From BD2-11 sp965115885 (lineage in GTDB: Bacteria; Gemmatimonadota; Gemmatimonadetes; Longimicrobiales; Gaopeijiaceae), in assembly GCA_965115885.1 (NCBI GenBank), contig OZ220479.1, forward strand, positions 2,232,001-2,296,000: a stretch of 64,000 bases of DNA, given 5' to 3'. Both the position numbers and the translations under genes were made by a program. This document shows positions 1-9,446 of this stretch, piece by piece (within the stretch, counting starts at the first letter, position 1; every line of letters begins with the position of its first letter). The notes under the pieces were generated by a model that was given only the letters and a program-made list of their open reading frames with translations, was not told where the DNA came from and did not search any database.

Positions 1-1560
1 GCGCGCTCATTCCGCCGGGGTCGCTCGCCGCGACCTCGACGGTCGCCCGACCCGCCGCCACGCCCGACACGGTCACCTCGCTCCCTTCCACCGAAACCGC
101 GGCGACCCCGACGTCCGAGCTCCCGGCCTCGTAGACCAGCGAGTCGCCGTCCGGGTCCGCGAACCGGGATCCGACCTCCACGGCGACCGATTCTCCAACG
201 CGCATCGACTGCGCAGGGATCGCGGCCGTCGCCGTCGGCGCTCGATTGGGCACGATCACCGCGATCTCGAGCGTCGCCGACAGTCCGCCCGGATCGGTCG
301 CCGTGATCGTCACCGCCGTCTCGCCCTGCGAGACGCCCGCCACCGTAACCACTCCGCCGTCCAGCGACGCCGCCGCGATTCTTGCGTCCGAGCTGGCGAC
401 CGCAAAGGCCAGCGAGTCGCCGTCCGGGTCCGCGAACCGGGACGTCAGGTCGACCGACGTCGAATCGCCGACGAACACCGACTGCTGGAGAATCGTGTCC
501 GCCGCCGTCGGCACTCGGTTCGGCACTGTCACCGCGAACCCGAGCTCCGCCGACAGTCCGCCGGGATCGGTCGCCGTGATCGAGACCGTCGCCCCGCCCT
601 GCGAGACGGCCTCCACGATCGCCACGCTCCCATCCACGACCACCGAGACCACCGTAGCGTCCGAACTCGCCGCAACGTAGGTCAGCGAATCCCCGTCCGG
701 GTCGGCGAAGTGCGCCGCCGCGTCCACGACCAGCGAGTCGCCGACGAACACCGACCGCTGCGAAATCGTGTCCCTCGCCTCAGGGGCTCGGTTGGGCACG
801 GTTACCGCGAACCCGAGCTCCGCCGACAGTCCGCCGGGATCGGTCGCCGTGATCGAGACCGTCGCCCCGCCCTGCGAGACGGCCTCCACCGCAGCCACTC
901 CGCCATCCATCGACACAGCGACGATCGCGGCGTCGGAGCTCGCGGCCTCGTAGACCAGCGAGTCTCCGTCGGGGTCCGCGAAGCGCAGCGCGACCTCCAC
1001 CGAAGCCGATTCCCCGACGAACACCGACTGCCGGGGAATCGTGTCCGTCGCCGTCGGCGCCCGATTGGGCACCGTAACGTCGAACTCGAGCTCCGCGGAC
1101 AATCCGCCGGGATCGGTCGCCGTGATCGAGACCGTCGCCCCGCCCTGCGAGACGGCCTCCACGATCGCCACGCTCCCATCCACGACCACCGAGACCACCG
1201 TAGCGTCCGAGCTCGCCGCAACGTAGGTCAGCGAATCCCCGTCCGGGTCGGCGAAGTGCGCCGCCGCGTTCACGACCAGCGAGTCGCCGACGAACACCGA
1301 CCGCTGCGAAATCGTGTCCCTCGCCTCAGGGGCTCGGTTGGGCACGGTTACCGCGAACTCGAGCGTCGCCGACAGTCCGCCCGGATCGCGAACGGTGACG
1401 GCGACGGTCGCTTCGCCCTGCGACACTCCGGACACCGTCGCCACGCCGCTGTCCACGGAGACCGAAGCGACCCCGGTATCGGAGCTCGTCGCTGCGTAGG
1501 TCAGCGCATCCCCATCCGGGTCGGCGAAGCGCCCGGACAGGTCGACGGCGACCGATTCGC
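1..1560. repeat. Tandem array of 273-bp coding repeats with a 546-bp higher-order unit
   Basis: The Ig-like units repeat every 273 bp. Units two apart are more alike than neighbours: the stretch at about 605-720 recurs almost unchanged at about 1151-1266, and 750-810 recurs at 1296-1356, both 546 bp apart. This points to a recent duplication of a two-unit block inside the lipoprotein gene. Confidence 0.85.
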
Positions 1561-1753
1561 CCACGGCCACCGTCTGGGCCGCGATGACGCCTACCGGGGT
1601 CGGCGCTCGGTTTCGAACGGGCTCCGGCTCCGTGGCTCCGTCGTCCCCGCAAGCCGCAACCCAGAGGGTCGCCAGCAAGGCGGCGTGGACGAATCCAACC
1701 GACTTCGACGCCCGATCAGAATCATCTTTTCGCGACCGGATTTCCGGCGCCAT
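1..1753 (-). CDS. Lipoprotein with tandem 91-residue Ig/cadherin-like repeats, C-terminus beyond window
   Basis: From the ATG at 1751-1753 one minus-strand frame stays open to base 1, so the C-terminus is outside the window. The first 36 or so residues form a lipoprotein signal peptide: charged start, hydrophobic core ALLATLWVAAC with the lipobox cysteine, then GDDG. After this come at least six units of 91 residues, each starting near NRAP, containing FADPDGD and ending near TATDPGGLSAEL. The period is exactly 273 bp (same landmark at 12, 285, 558, 831, 1104 and 1377). DPDGD is typical of calcium-binding cadherin/Ig-like extracellular domains. The protein is probably anchored on the cell surface and may bind carbohydrate or other cells; that role is inferred. 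Open frames on the plus strand here are antisense to the repeats. Confidence 0.85.
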   Translation of the reverse strand, partial: MAPEIRSRKDDSDRASKSVGFVHAALLATLWVAACGDDGATEPEPVRNRAPTPVGVIAAQTVAVGESVAVDLSGRFADPDGDALTYAATSSDTGVASVSVDSGVATVSGVSQGEATVAVTVRDPGGLSATLEFAVTVPNRAPEARDTISQRSVFVGDSLVVNAAAHFADPDGDSLTYVAASSDATVVSVVVDGSVAIVEAVSQGGATVSITATDPGGLSAELEFDVTVPNRAPTATDTIPRQSVFVGESASVEVALRFADPDGDSLVYEAASSDAAIVAVSMDGGVAAVEAVSQGGATVSITATDPGGLSAELGFAVTVPNRAPEARDTISQRSVFVGDSLVVDAAAHFADPDGDSLTYVAASSDATVVSVVVDGSVAIVEAVSQGGATVSITATDPGGLSAELGFAVTVPNRVPTAADTILQQSVFVGDSTSVDLTSRFADPDGDSLAFAVASSDARIAAASLDGGVVTVAGVSQGETAVTITATDPGGLSATLEIAVIVPNRAPTATAAIPAQSMRVGESVAVEVGSRFADPDGDSLVYEAGSSDVGVAAVSVEGSEVTVSGVAAGRATVEVAASDPGGMSA

Positions 1754-1763
1754 GCTTCACTTC

Positions 1764-2204
1764 CTATCTTGAGGATCTCTGAGGATCATATGACGGGAAC
1801 TGTAGCGTCTTTCCTTTCGTCACGCTGTCAAGAGGAACCGGGCCACGATGCGGTAGGTGAGCCCCCCAGACGACCAGGCCGTCGATGCGGATGCACGGGA
1901 ACCGCCGCGCTTCGTTCCCGTACCGATGGACGTGCGCGCCTCGGTTGGCTCGGTTCATCAGATCGGACACGGCGAACCAGTGGACCGAAGCCACTTCCCG
2001 GCTCGCTACCCGGGCGGCGGCCCCGGACGGAGCGCGAAGCACGAACGGGCACACGGTCACCTCGGACAGGCGCGCCCCCAGGGGCCGCGCCCGTTCGATC
2101 CGCCCCACCGCGTCGCGCGCGCCGTCCAGACGGAGATCCGTTTCCTCGCGGACCTCGCGGGTGGCCGCGTCCCGGCCCTCGACGCCGCCTCCGGGAAGCG
2201 CCAT
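1764..2204 (-). pseudogene. NUDIX hydrolase (CoA-pyrophosphatase-like), N-terminus lost
   Basis: The 146-residue frame begins inside a NUDIX domain, at SGQMALPGGGVEG, followed by a recognisable REVREE core of the NUDIX box. Upstream of this point the frame reads as low-complexity Trp/Arg and has no family match, so the internal methionine is not a true start. The box itself looks short: the loop between GGGVEG and the REVREE helix lacks about four residues compared with the standard G-x5-E-x7-RE-U-x-EE-x-GU. The middle part (GRIERARPLGARLSEVTVCPFVLR) resembles CoA-type NUDIX proteins. It is most likely a truncated, inactive gene. The lipoprotein starts 11 bp beyond its stop. Confidence 0.6.
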
Positions 2205-2304
2205 CTGACCCGACCACGAAACCCACCACCACCGACGAACGCACGTACTCCCCCGCGAAGCTCAACCGCACGTTCTCCCCGTCCGGCTGAATCGGATTCG
2301 CGAG

Positions 2305-3267
2305 ATGGAGGAGTGCGGCGAGATCCTCGCCCCACTGGATCGGCACGGATTGCTGACCGACGGCGGCCAAGGCCGGATCGCGGGCGCAAGCCCCATGGAC
2401 GACGACGAGTTGTTCGTCGAACTGGGAGTGAACGCCGCCGCGCGCGACGTCACGAAGCTTCGCCATGTTCGGTCCGGCGCCGAGAAGCGCATGGCCGAGG
2501 AAGTCGCAAGCCGATTCGAGTGCAGGGACTTCGAGCGGTTTCGACCGCGCTTCGCGCAGGTTCGCCGAGACCTCGACGAGGGCGTTCGCCATACCCGACC
2601 CTTCAAGCGCAAGGCGGACATCGAGACCGGTCGCTTCTTCGTCGTGGGCGGGCAGACGGCCTACGTCGCCTCGGTGGGCAAAGTGTTCACCCAGCAGTAC
2701 GGCACCAAGGATGCGCGCCTTCGCGTGATCTTCGACAACGGCACGGAGAGCAATCTGCTCCGCCGCTCCCTGCAGCGGGCGCTCCACAAGGATCCGGCCG
2801 GCCGACGGATCACCGAACCGACGTTGGGCCCCCTGTTCGGCGGGTGGGCGGCCGAGGGGGATCGGTCGAGCGGCAGCCTCTACGTGCTGCGCAGCAAGTC
2901 CGACGATCCGTGGATCGCGGAGAACCGCGACTTGATTCACAAGATCGGCGTGACCGGCGGAGACGTTCAGAGGCGCGTTTCAGGCGCGCGGGCCCAGTCG
3001 ACGTTCCTCAACGAGGGCGTCGAGGTGGTCGAGGTGTACGGACTCTACAACGTCGACCGCGCCAAGCTGGAGCGCCTCGTCCACCGCTTCTTCGCTGCCG
3101 CACGCCTCGACGTCGAAGTCAAGGACGGCTCCGGCGATCTCGAACGCCCGCAGGAGTGGTTTCTTGTGCCCTTGCCCGTGATCGACGAGGCGTTGCGGAG
3201 GATCCGGGACGGGACGATCACGAACTACGCTTATGACAGGGGAACGGCGTCTCTCGTTCCCCGTTGA
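2305..3267 (+). CDS. GIY-YIG nuclease family protein (T5orf172/MUG113 type), probably N-terminally truncated
   Basis: The 320 residues match a family of roughly 400-430 residues with a C-terminal GIY-YIG fold. The nuclease part begins near residue 195 with GSLYVLRS (the GIY counterpart), then HKIGVTGGDVQRRV (YIG counterpart and conserved Arg), and ends with RLHVDV-like and PQEWFLVPL motifs. Upstream lie the family's conserved blocks CRDFERF, GRFFVVGGQ, RLRVIFDNGTESNLLRRSLQRAL. No stop separates the ATG from the preceding frame, which reads VRLNRIRE; homologues carry a further ~80-100 N-terminal residues, so the 5' end was probably cut at the junction with the truncated NUDIX gene. Such proteins are common near phage and defence genes; the target is unknown. 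Confidence 0.75.
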   Translation: MEECGEILAPLDRHGLLTDGGQGRIAGASPMDDDELFVELGVNAAARDVTKLRHVRSGAEKRMAEEVASRFECRDFERFRPRFAQVRRDLDEGVRHTRPFKRKADIETGRFFVVGGQTAYVASVGKVFTQQYGTKDARLRVIFDNGTESNLLRRSLQRALHKDPAGRRITEPTLGPLFGGWAAEGDRSSGSLYVLRSKSDDPWIAENRDLIHKIGVTGGDVQRRVSGARAQSTFLNEGVEVVEVYGLYNVDRAKLERLVHRFFAAARLDVEVKDGSGDLERPQEWFLVPLPVIDEALRRIRDGTITNYAYDRGTASLVPR

Positions 3268-3341
3268 CTCAACCTGCGACCTGGGATCGAACATCCGCGC
3301 CGCCCCCTGCCAAATTCTGTGCAGTCTCTGACGCTCGGTAA

Positions 3342-3921
3342 CAGGATGGAACGAACCGGCTGTGGGTGACCGACATCACGTACGTGCCGACGTGGGCGGG
3401 GTGGTTGTACGTGGCGGTGGTGCTGGACGCATGGAGCCGCCGGGTGGTGGGCTGGTCGATGGCGCCGCACATGCGAGCGGATCTGGCGCTGGACGCGTTG
3501 TCGATGGCGATCAAACGGCGGCGCCCGAAGGGCGGGGTGGTTCATCACTCGGACCAAGGGAACCAGTACACGTCGTTGAGTTTCGGACAGAGGTGCCGGG
3601 AGTGGGGGATACCACGGTCGGTGGGATCGGTGGGGGATGCGTACCACAACGCGACGTGCGAGAGCTTCTTCGCGATGTTGAAGTGCGAGTGCCTGAAGCG
3701 GAAGAGCATTCGGAGCGTGGCGGAAGCGCGGTGCGAGGTGTTCAGCTTCATCGAGGGGTTCTACAACCCGAAGCGCATGCACCCGGCCCTTGGGGGGTTT
3801 GGCGCCGGTGAAGTATGAGGAGCTCCACGCGCGGTCCGAGGAGATGTCGGCGTCTGCGGAACTAAGAGGACGGAGCGACGAAGCAAAATGCGGACGGCGA
3901 GCTGATGAAGGCGAAGCGTAG
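3342..3921 (+). mobile_element. IS3-family transposase (OrfB) remnant, truncated and frameshifted
   Basis: The reading frame opens after a stop at 3339-3341 with NRLWVTDITYVPT, the first catalytic Asp of an IS3 OrfB integrase core. The second Asp is in HHSDQGNQYTS and the Glu in CESFFAMLK, so all three DDE residues are present, but about 100 N-terminal residues and OrfA are missing. Near 3790 the frame breaks: shifting one base back at a run of six Gs restores the normal IS3 ending GGLAPVKYEEL, and that frame then stops at 3921. No terminal inverted repeats were identified. Confidence 0.75.
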
Positions 3922-4470
3922 GGAAGCGAAAATGCTGGACCGAATCGCCGAGGTCGTGCCGGGAGAAAATCGCGTTCAGCGCGGGAGGGAGGCTTTGGGA
4001 GGCTTGCGGACGAAGAGCGGGGGTGCACCGTACGGAATTGGGGTTCGCAAGAGGCGAGTACGATTCCCGTGGACGGGATTTCGGGCTTGTGCTACGAGCG
4101 GTCGGATCCCAACCTCGACCCTTGCGGGTTGTTTTGCGACCGCGAAATTGCGGTGATCGGCGCGCCGAACGGAGATCGAGAGCGGGAGCTTGGTACGGCG
4201 GGCAGGCGGGTGGGCAGAAGACGGGTATCCGTTCAGCCGAGCCGCGAGAGAATTTGCAGGTTGTTGCTGGCACACCGGGACGCCTGGAGAGAGCGGGGCG
4301 TGGTTGAGGAAACGGACGCAACCACAAGTTGTCTCGGGCAAGTGGATTGTACAGCGCTGGCCGGGCGGCTGGCGGAAGGAAGCGGTATGAGGAATCATCC
4401 CAGAGGGATTAGGGATCGCAGGCAGGGGGAAACCGGGGCCACCCCGTCGGGTCCATCCCCAAAGAGACCC
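3922..4470. other. Stretch without recognised gene
   Basis: Open frames exist on both strands but read as biased Arg/Pro/Ser text with no motif. Base composition is a little lower in GC than the flanking host genes. Probably decayed mobile DNA. Confidence 0.4.
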
Positions 4471-4590
<120 letters not shown>

Positions 4591-4871
4591 GCTGCGGCCA
4601 AGCTCAGGTCCACTCCAAGCTCCGAAGGGGACCAGAACGACCCTGCTGCCGCTTGGATCCCAGTCCCAACACGACTCCACGCGGTTCGGCAGTGGCGACC
4701 CGAATTCTCAGCCCGTCCCCGGTCCGCTACAGCGCCCACGACGCGGCCACGTTCCGCAACGGATAGATTCCGACGTCACCGCATCCCGCCCAGGCGTCTT
4801 GACCGTCGGGCTAATTCACCGTACCATCTGTTCTCATCTGAAAGATACACAAACATGGAGTCGGCATTCCG

Positions 4872-7604
4872 ATGAATCGTAATCGCTCTTGGCCCGGCTC
4901 GCGCTGGTGGCGTGTGGATCTGCATACGCATTCACCCGCTTCCGCGGATTTTCGCGGCAGTGAAGGTGATGACTGGAACGACTGGATCAAAGCGGCGGTC
5001 GAATTCAGTCTTGATGCTGTGGCGATCACAGATCACAACACGGCTGCGGGCGTGTCCAAAATTCAGGCAGTAGCGAATACAGAATATCCAGTGTTATTTC
5101 CGGGTGCGGAAGTCACAGCTGCCGACGGAGTTCATCTCGTTTTTGTCATGGACCCCACTTGTCGCGAAGAACACGTTGCTGATCTGTTGTCCAAAATTGG
5201 AATACCCGTTGACGACCGAGGAACGGCACGTGCTCGTTCAAATCTAGGAGTGGAGCGGATTCTGGAGACGCTACCCCAAAACGTAGTCATCTTCGCTCCG
5301 CACGTCAACGGGCCGAAGGGGATTTTGACCGAGCATGAGGGTCAGCAGAGATTGGCAGTGCTTAGGGACTCGCGTCTCGCTGCAGTGGAAGTGAATCCCG
5401 ATAAACACCTTGATGAAGGCTGGCTCGATGGTAGTAAACGCGAGGTCGGGCGTCGAATCCCTCAGATCTGGTCGTCCGATGCTCACGCGTTTGGCGAATT
5501 AGGCCGCCGATTCACATGGATTAAAATGACGCGCCCAAACATCGAGGGTTTGCGTCTCGCGTTGATGGATGGACACAAATCGCTCAAGACCGCCACACGC
5601 GCCAGTCCAAGCGATCCCAATAGCCACCACGGGAGTTTGCGTATCGAGCGCATCTCGGTCCGAGACGCTAGGTTCATGGGTCGAAAAGAACCGCTGGTCG
5701 TTAGGTTCAATCCATGGCTGAACGCAATTATCGGCGGGCGCGGGACTGGAAAATCCACGCTCATTGATTTCTTTCGCAAGACTCTGCGGCGAGACGAAGA
5801 ATTGTCAGAAAGCGGAGATCGCGACGATGGTTCCCTGAAAAACCTGTTCGATCGTCGTATCCCGGATGCGCTCAAGCCAGGCTACGAAGGCCTCTTGACA
5901 GCCAATACTCACGTCGAAGTCGTTTACCGAAAACACGAACAACGCTTCGCCCTATCTTGGACTAATTCCGGGCGCGCCCCTTCCATCGTTCTTCTATCGA
6001 ACGGCGCGCGGAAACCGGAAGCTGGGAGTGTACGAGAACGTTTTCCGATACGCATTTTCAGCCAAAAACAGTTGTTTGCGATGGCTCGTGATCAGAACTC
6101 GCTTATGACTTTCATCGATGACAATGTTGACGTCGATGCCGCAGCCATGAAACGGGACATCGAGCACCTCAAATCCGAGTATTTGTCGATACGTGCTCAA
6201 TTCCGTGCGGCCGCCGTGCGGACAAGCGATCTGCATGATTGTCATGTACAACTGCGGGATGTCCAGCACAAGCTAGACGCTCTTTCGCAGGGCGACCATG
6301 CACCTCGGTTCAACGAATACCGCACCAAAATGCGATGGCAAGAAACTTGGCAAGTCATTGTGGACGCTGCCTCGCACAGCATTGACGACATCTTCGAGAG
6401 CGCCGAGCATCTGTCGGTCGCCGATCTCGATCTGGAATCCTCACGCGATCACGACGATGCGTTGCAAAATCTTGGTCGCGCTCATGAGGAGCTCAAACAG
6501 GCCATTGCCTATCTGAAGAGAATTGTACATGAAGGAGCTCACAACACGCGGCACAGAATTGAAGAAATTCTCGAAGGCCCCTATTTTCGTCGTTGGCAGC
6601 GAGCGTTAAAAGATAGTCAACTCAAATACGGGGAAACGTCGACACAACTAGCCGCGCTCGGTATTTCACACCCCAACGAATACGCGAATCTCGTTGCAAG
6701 GGTTGGTGAACTTCGACGACAAATCCAAAAACTGGAGAAGGGAAGAGCCCGTGCGCAGGCTCTCGAGAGCAAGGCTCGACAGATGCTTAGACGCTATCGT
6801 ATGCGGTGTGACGAGTTGAGGTGTGCCAGAAGCGCGTTTGCAACAAAGTTGACAGGAGAAACGATTCGCGTTGAATTGGCACCTCGTCGTTACAGCGATA
6901 AGCTTCATGATGAACTCATCGGACTGTTAGAAAACGAACGCTTCGAACCTGATCGAAAGGTCATTGCTGATAGGATGCGACCCGCTGACGAACAGACTTG
7001 GGATTGGATTGGTTTGGATGACTTGGTGCGCGACATTCGTCGCTTCCAAGAAGATGAGAACGACCAAGAAGGTGAGAACGACAATTGGCCCACGAAAGAT
7101 GCACGTTTCCTGCGCGTGCTCCGAGACGCGAAACCGGAAAATATTGACCGCTTGGCGTTGCACCTACCCAACGATACACTAAACATAGCAATACGAGATC
7201 TTGATATGGACTGGAAACCTCTTTCCCATGGATCGCCAGGACAGCAATCCGCTGCCCTTCTAGCGTTGGTGCTTAGCCACGGCGAGGAGCCGATCATTCT
7301 CGACCAACCGGAAGATGATCTGGACAACACGCTAATCTACGACCTTCTCGTTCGCCAATTGAGGGAAAATAAAAATAAGCGACAAATCATCGTGGTGACC
7401 CACAATCCAAACATTGTCGTGCACGGGGACGCTGAGTTTGTGCTGTCTCTCGAAGCGGGTTACGGCGAGAGTCGCATCGCGTGCGACGGAGGCCTTCAGG
7501 AAAAGAAAGTGCGATATGAGATCTGCCGAGTCATGGAAGGGGGACGAGAGGCTTTCGAAAACCGCTATAAGCGGATAATGTCCATAGAAGGAGATGCGGA
7601 ATGA
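4872..7604 (+). CDS. TrlF-like protein: PHP phosphoesterase domain plus SMC/ABC-type ATPase
   Basis: 910 residues. The N-terminal ~235 residues form a PHP domain with its metal-binding residues in place: DLHTH (His18, His20), ITDHN (Asp54, His55), APHVN (His144) and SSDAH (Asp203, His205). An ABC/SMC ATPase follows: Walker A GGRGTGKST at 288-296, a charged coiled-coil-like middle (about 430-650), signature-like GSPGQQSAALLAL from 787, Walker B IILDQPEDD with Asp811/Glu814, and a His switch at 844 (VVTHNPN). This is the layout of TrlF-family AAA-like ATPases seen in defence islands. A GGAG lies 11 nt before the ATG. The gene overlaps its downstream partner by 4 bases (ATGA). Its GC content is clearly lower than the host genes, so transfer is likely. 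A plausible job is sensing foreign nucleic acid and cutting or dephosphorylating it; that is inference. Confidence 0.85.
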   Translation: MNRNRSWPGSRWWRVDLHTHSPASADFRGSEGDDWNDWIKAAVEFSLDAVAITDHNTAAGVSKIQAVANTEYPVLFPGAEVTAADGVHLVFVMDPTCREEHVADLLSKIGIPVDDRGTARARSNLGVERILETLPQNVVIFAPHVNGPKGILTEHEGQQRLAVLRDSRLAAVEVNPDKHLDEGWLDGSKREVGRRIPQIWSSDAHAFGELGRRFTWIKMTRPNIEGLRLALMDGHKSLKTATRASPSDPNSHHGSLRIERISVRDARFMGRKEPLVVRFNPWLNAIIGGRGTGKSTLIDFFRKTLRRDEELSESGDRDDGSLKNLFDRRIPDALKPGYEGLLTANTHVEVVYRKHEQRFALSWTNSGRAPSIVLLSNGARKPEAGSVRERFPIRIFSQKQLFAMARDQNSLMTFIDDNVDVDAAAMKRDIEHLKSEYLSIRAQFRAAAVRTSDLHDCHVQLRDVQHKLDALSQGDHAPRFNEYRTKMRWQETWQVIVDAASHSIDDIFESAEHLSVADLDLESSRDHDDALQNLGRAHEELKQAIAYLKRIVHEGAHNTRHRIEEILEGPYFRRWQRALKDSQLKYGETSTQLAALGISHPNEYANLVARVGELRRQIQKLEKGRARAQALESKARQMLRRYRMRCDELRCARSAFATKLTGETIRVELAPRRYSDKLHDELIGLLENERFEPDRKVIADRMRPADEQTWDWIGLDDLVRDIRRFQEDENDQEGENDNWPTKDARFLRVLRDAKPENIDRLALHLPNDTLNIAIRDLDMDWKPLSHGSPGQQSAALLALVLSHGEEPIILDQPEDDLDNTLIYDLLVRQLRENKNKRQIIVVTHNPNIVVHGDAEFVLSLEAGYGESRIACDGGLQEKKVRYEICRVMEGGREAFENRYKRIMSIEGDAE

Positions 7605-8830
7605 GAGATCGCACTGAGTTGCAACAGCGAATCCGCCTCGGTGAGGACTTGATGCTAGAGCTCAAGAGAGTTCTCGTCGCTGGCAATACGGTTACTGGCC
7701 CGAAGAGGGATGACATTGCGGACGAGATGGCCGCGATGGCCAATTCAAAGGGTGGCACCATCGTCTTAGGCGTGGAGGACAGGGGTAGGGAAGTGTTGGG
7801 AATCCCTTTGCAGCGACTCGATCTTGTCGAGAACTGGGTGCAGCAAATTTGCAACGACTCGATCAAGCCTTCACTTGATGCGGAAATTCACAAGACGGAA
7901 TTGCCCGACTCCGACGGCGTGCTTCGCTGCGTCATCGAAGTGGTTGTGCCCCGGAGCCTCTTCGTGCACGAGAGTCCAGGTGGCTACTTTCGTAGGGTCG
8001 GTAGCGCCAAGCGGAAGCTCCCTAGCGAAGCGTTGGCACGTCTTCTCCAAGAGAGAAGTCAATCCCGGGTCATCCGGTTCGACGAAACCCCGATCCCCGG
8101 ATCGACGGCCGATGACCTCAACGTACAGCTGGTGGACAGGCTCCTGGCCCCGGAGACACCCGTAACCGAGACTGCTCTTCGCAAGCTTCGTCTCGTTGCA
8201 AACGACGAAGATGAAGTGGCCAGAATCACGGTCAGTGGGGCGTTGCTGTGCTCTCCGTCCCCAACGGACTGGATGCTCCATGCGTACATTCAGGCAGTCA
8301 GCTACGCCGGCGAGCGGCGAGACGTTAATTACCAGATCGACGCCCGGGACATAGAGGGGCCCTTGGATGTTCAGATCTTCGAGGCGCTGCGCTTCGTGCG
8401 CCGCAACATGCTCGTACGGGCCACGAAAATGACCATGCGCGTAGATCGTCCGCAATTCAGCGAAAAAGCCGTCTTCGAGGCGCTCGCCAACGCAGTAGCT
8501 CACCGCGACTACTCAATGGCCGGCGCGCGTATCCGGCTGCACATGTTCGCAGATCGCTTGGAACTCTATGTGCCGGGGGCGCTTGCCAACACACTCACCA
8601 CAGACAGTATGCATCTCAGACAGTACTGCAGAAACGAGTTGATCGTCTCCTTGCTGGCCCGTTGCCGGGTTCCAGAAGTCGAGAACCTGGGCCGGTCTCG
8701 AATCGTCGACCGGCGAGGAGACGGGGTTCCGATTATTCTTGAAGAGAGCAAAAACCTTTCGGGAAGGACTCCTGAGTACACCATGATCGACGACAGCGAG
8801 TTGCAGCTGGTGATGTGGGCGGCGCAGTGA
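7601..8830 (+). CDS. AlbA_2 (Schlafen-type) domain protein with GHKL-like ATPase domain
   Basis: 409 residues. The N-terminus carries an AlbA_2/Schlafen core: E20-L-K22 followed by AAMANSKGGTIVLGVEDRG, the usual ATP- or nucleic-acid-binding stretch. A later segment near 285-325 reads EALANAVAHRDYS and DRLELYVPG, the divergent GHKL ATPase (HATPase_c_4) found behind many AlbA_2 domains. Such proteins are often described loosely as ATP-binding transcriptional regulators. The start codon overlaps the stop of the TrlF-like gene (ATGA at 7601-7604), so the two are almost certainly translated together and form one functional unit. No winged-helix domain is obvious at the C-terminus. Its role in the pair is unknown. 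Confidence 0.85.
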   Translation: MRDRTELQQRIRLGEDLMLELKRVLVAGNTVTGPKRDDIADEMAAMANSKGGTIVLGVEDRGREVLGIPLQRLDLVENWVQQICNDSIKPSLDAEIHKTELPDSDGVLRCVIEVVVPRSLFVHESPGGYFRRVGSAKRKLPSEALARLLQERSQSRVIRFDETPIPGSTADDLNVQLVDRLLAPETPVTETALRKLRLVANDEDEVARITVSGALLCSPSPTDWMLHAYIQAVSYAGERRDVNYQIDARDIEGPLDVQIFEALRFVRRNMLVRATKMTMRVDRPQFSEKAVFEALANAVAHRDYSMAGARIRLHMFADRLELYVPGALANTLTTDSMHLRQYCRNELIVSLLARCRVPEVENLGRSRIVDRRGDGVPIILEESKNLSGRTPEYTMIDDSELQLVMWAAQ

Positions 8831-8903
8831 ACCCATGGAGTGCGCCGTGGAAAGACGCCGTTTCCCAGCGGGTGCGAATCCCGTCCGTCGCGATCATCGC
8901 CGA

Positions 8904-9053
8904 CTACGTCGCCTGCGCGAACGTCGCGTCCTCCGGGTAGCCCGAGATCGTGCCCACGAGCATCGGCGGATCCACCGGAAGTGGGGAACCCTCGTCGCAC
9001 GCCGCGACCGCAAGCGACGCCAGCGTTGCCGTGGCCAGGAGCTTGAAGTCTGT
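8904..9053 (-). pseudogene. Lipoprotein signal-peptide remnant
   Basis: On the minus strand a stop-free stretch reads FKLLATATLASLAVAACDEGSP and ends GYPEDATFAQAT before TAG. This is a convincing lipoprotein signal peptide with lipobox AVAAC, but no in-frame start exists: a TGA precedes it at 9054-9056, and the nearest ATG (9058-9060) is one base out of frame. Only about 50 codons remain. I read it as the 5' end of a lost lipoprotein gene; the body is not present. Confidence 0.4.
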
Positions 9054-9446
9054 TCACCATTCTGTGAGGCATGGGAAATCCGGGGATCGAATTGGATCGG
9101 GAGGACGAGGAGGCAGCTTTTTCAGCACTCCCTTCGAGGGCAACCCTTATGACTTCAGGGCGGTCGGGATGGCCGCGATCCGGCACACGCTTTCGCGCGG
9201 CACTCGTTCCTTCGACATCGACGCCAATCACTTCCGGATCGGCAGAAGCACGGCAACGCCTCACTCCGGATGAATGCCCGATGGCCCGCACGCAGGATAC
9301 AGTCTCTGCTAAACTGCCGGGCGGCCGCCGCCCCGGCTCCCGAGTGCCCCGCCTCTGGACGCGCCCGGCGTTTCCGGAGAGAATGGGGCGTACCCGAAAT
9401 CGCCTTCCACACCGCGACGGAGAACGGACGAAGCGTGGCGAATCCG
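9054..9446. other. Stretch without recognised gene
   Basis: One plus-strand frame near 9100-9270 has protein-like text (GGSFFSTPFEGNPYDFRAVG) but no start that fits and no family I recognise; it could be a fragment. Nothing else is supported. Confidence 0.35.

Noticed and set aside
1..1560. CRISPR-like array
   Set aside because: The 273-bp repeats are in-frame protein repeats without short repeat-spacer structure; no CRISPR array or cas gene was seen in the window.
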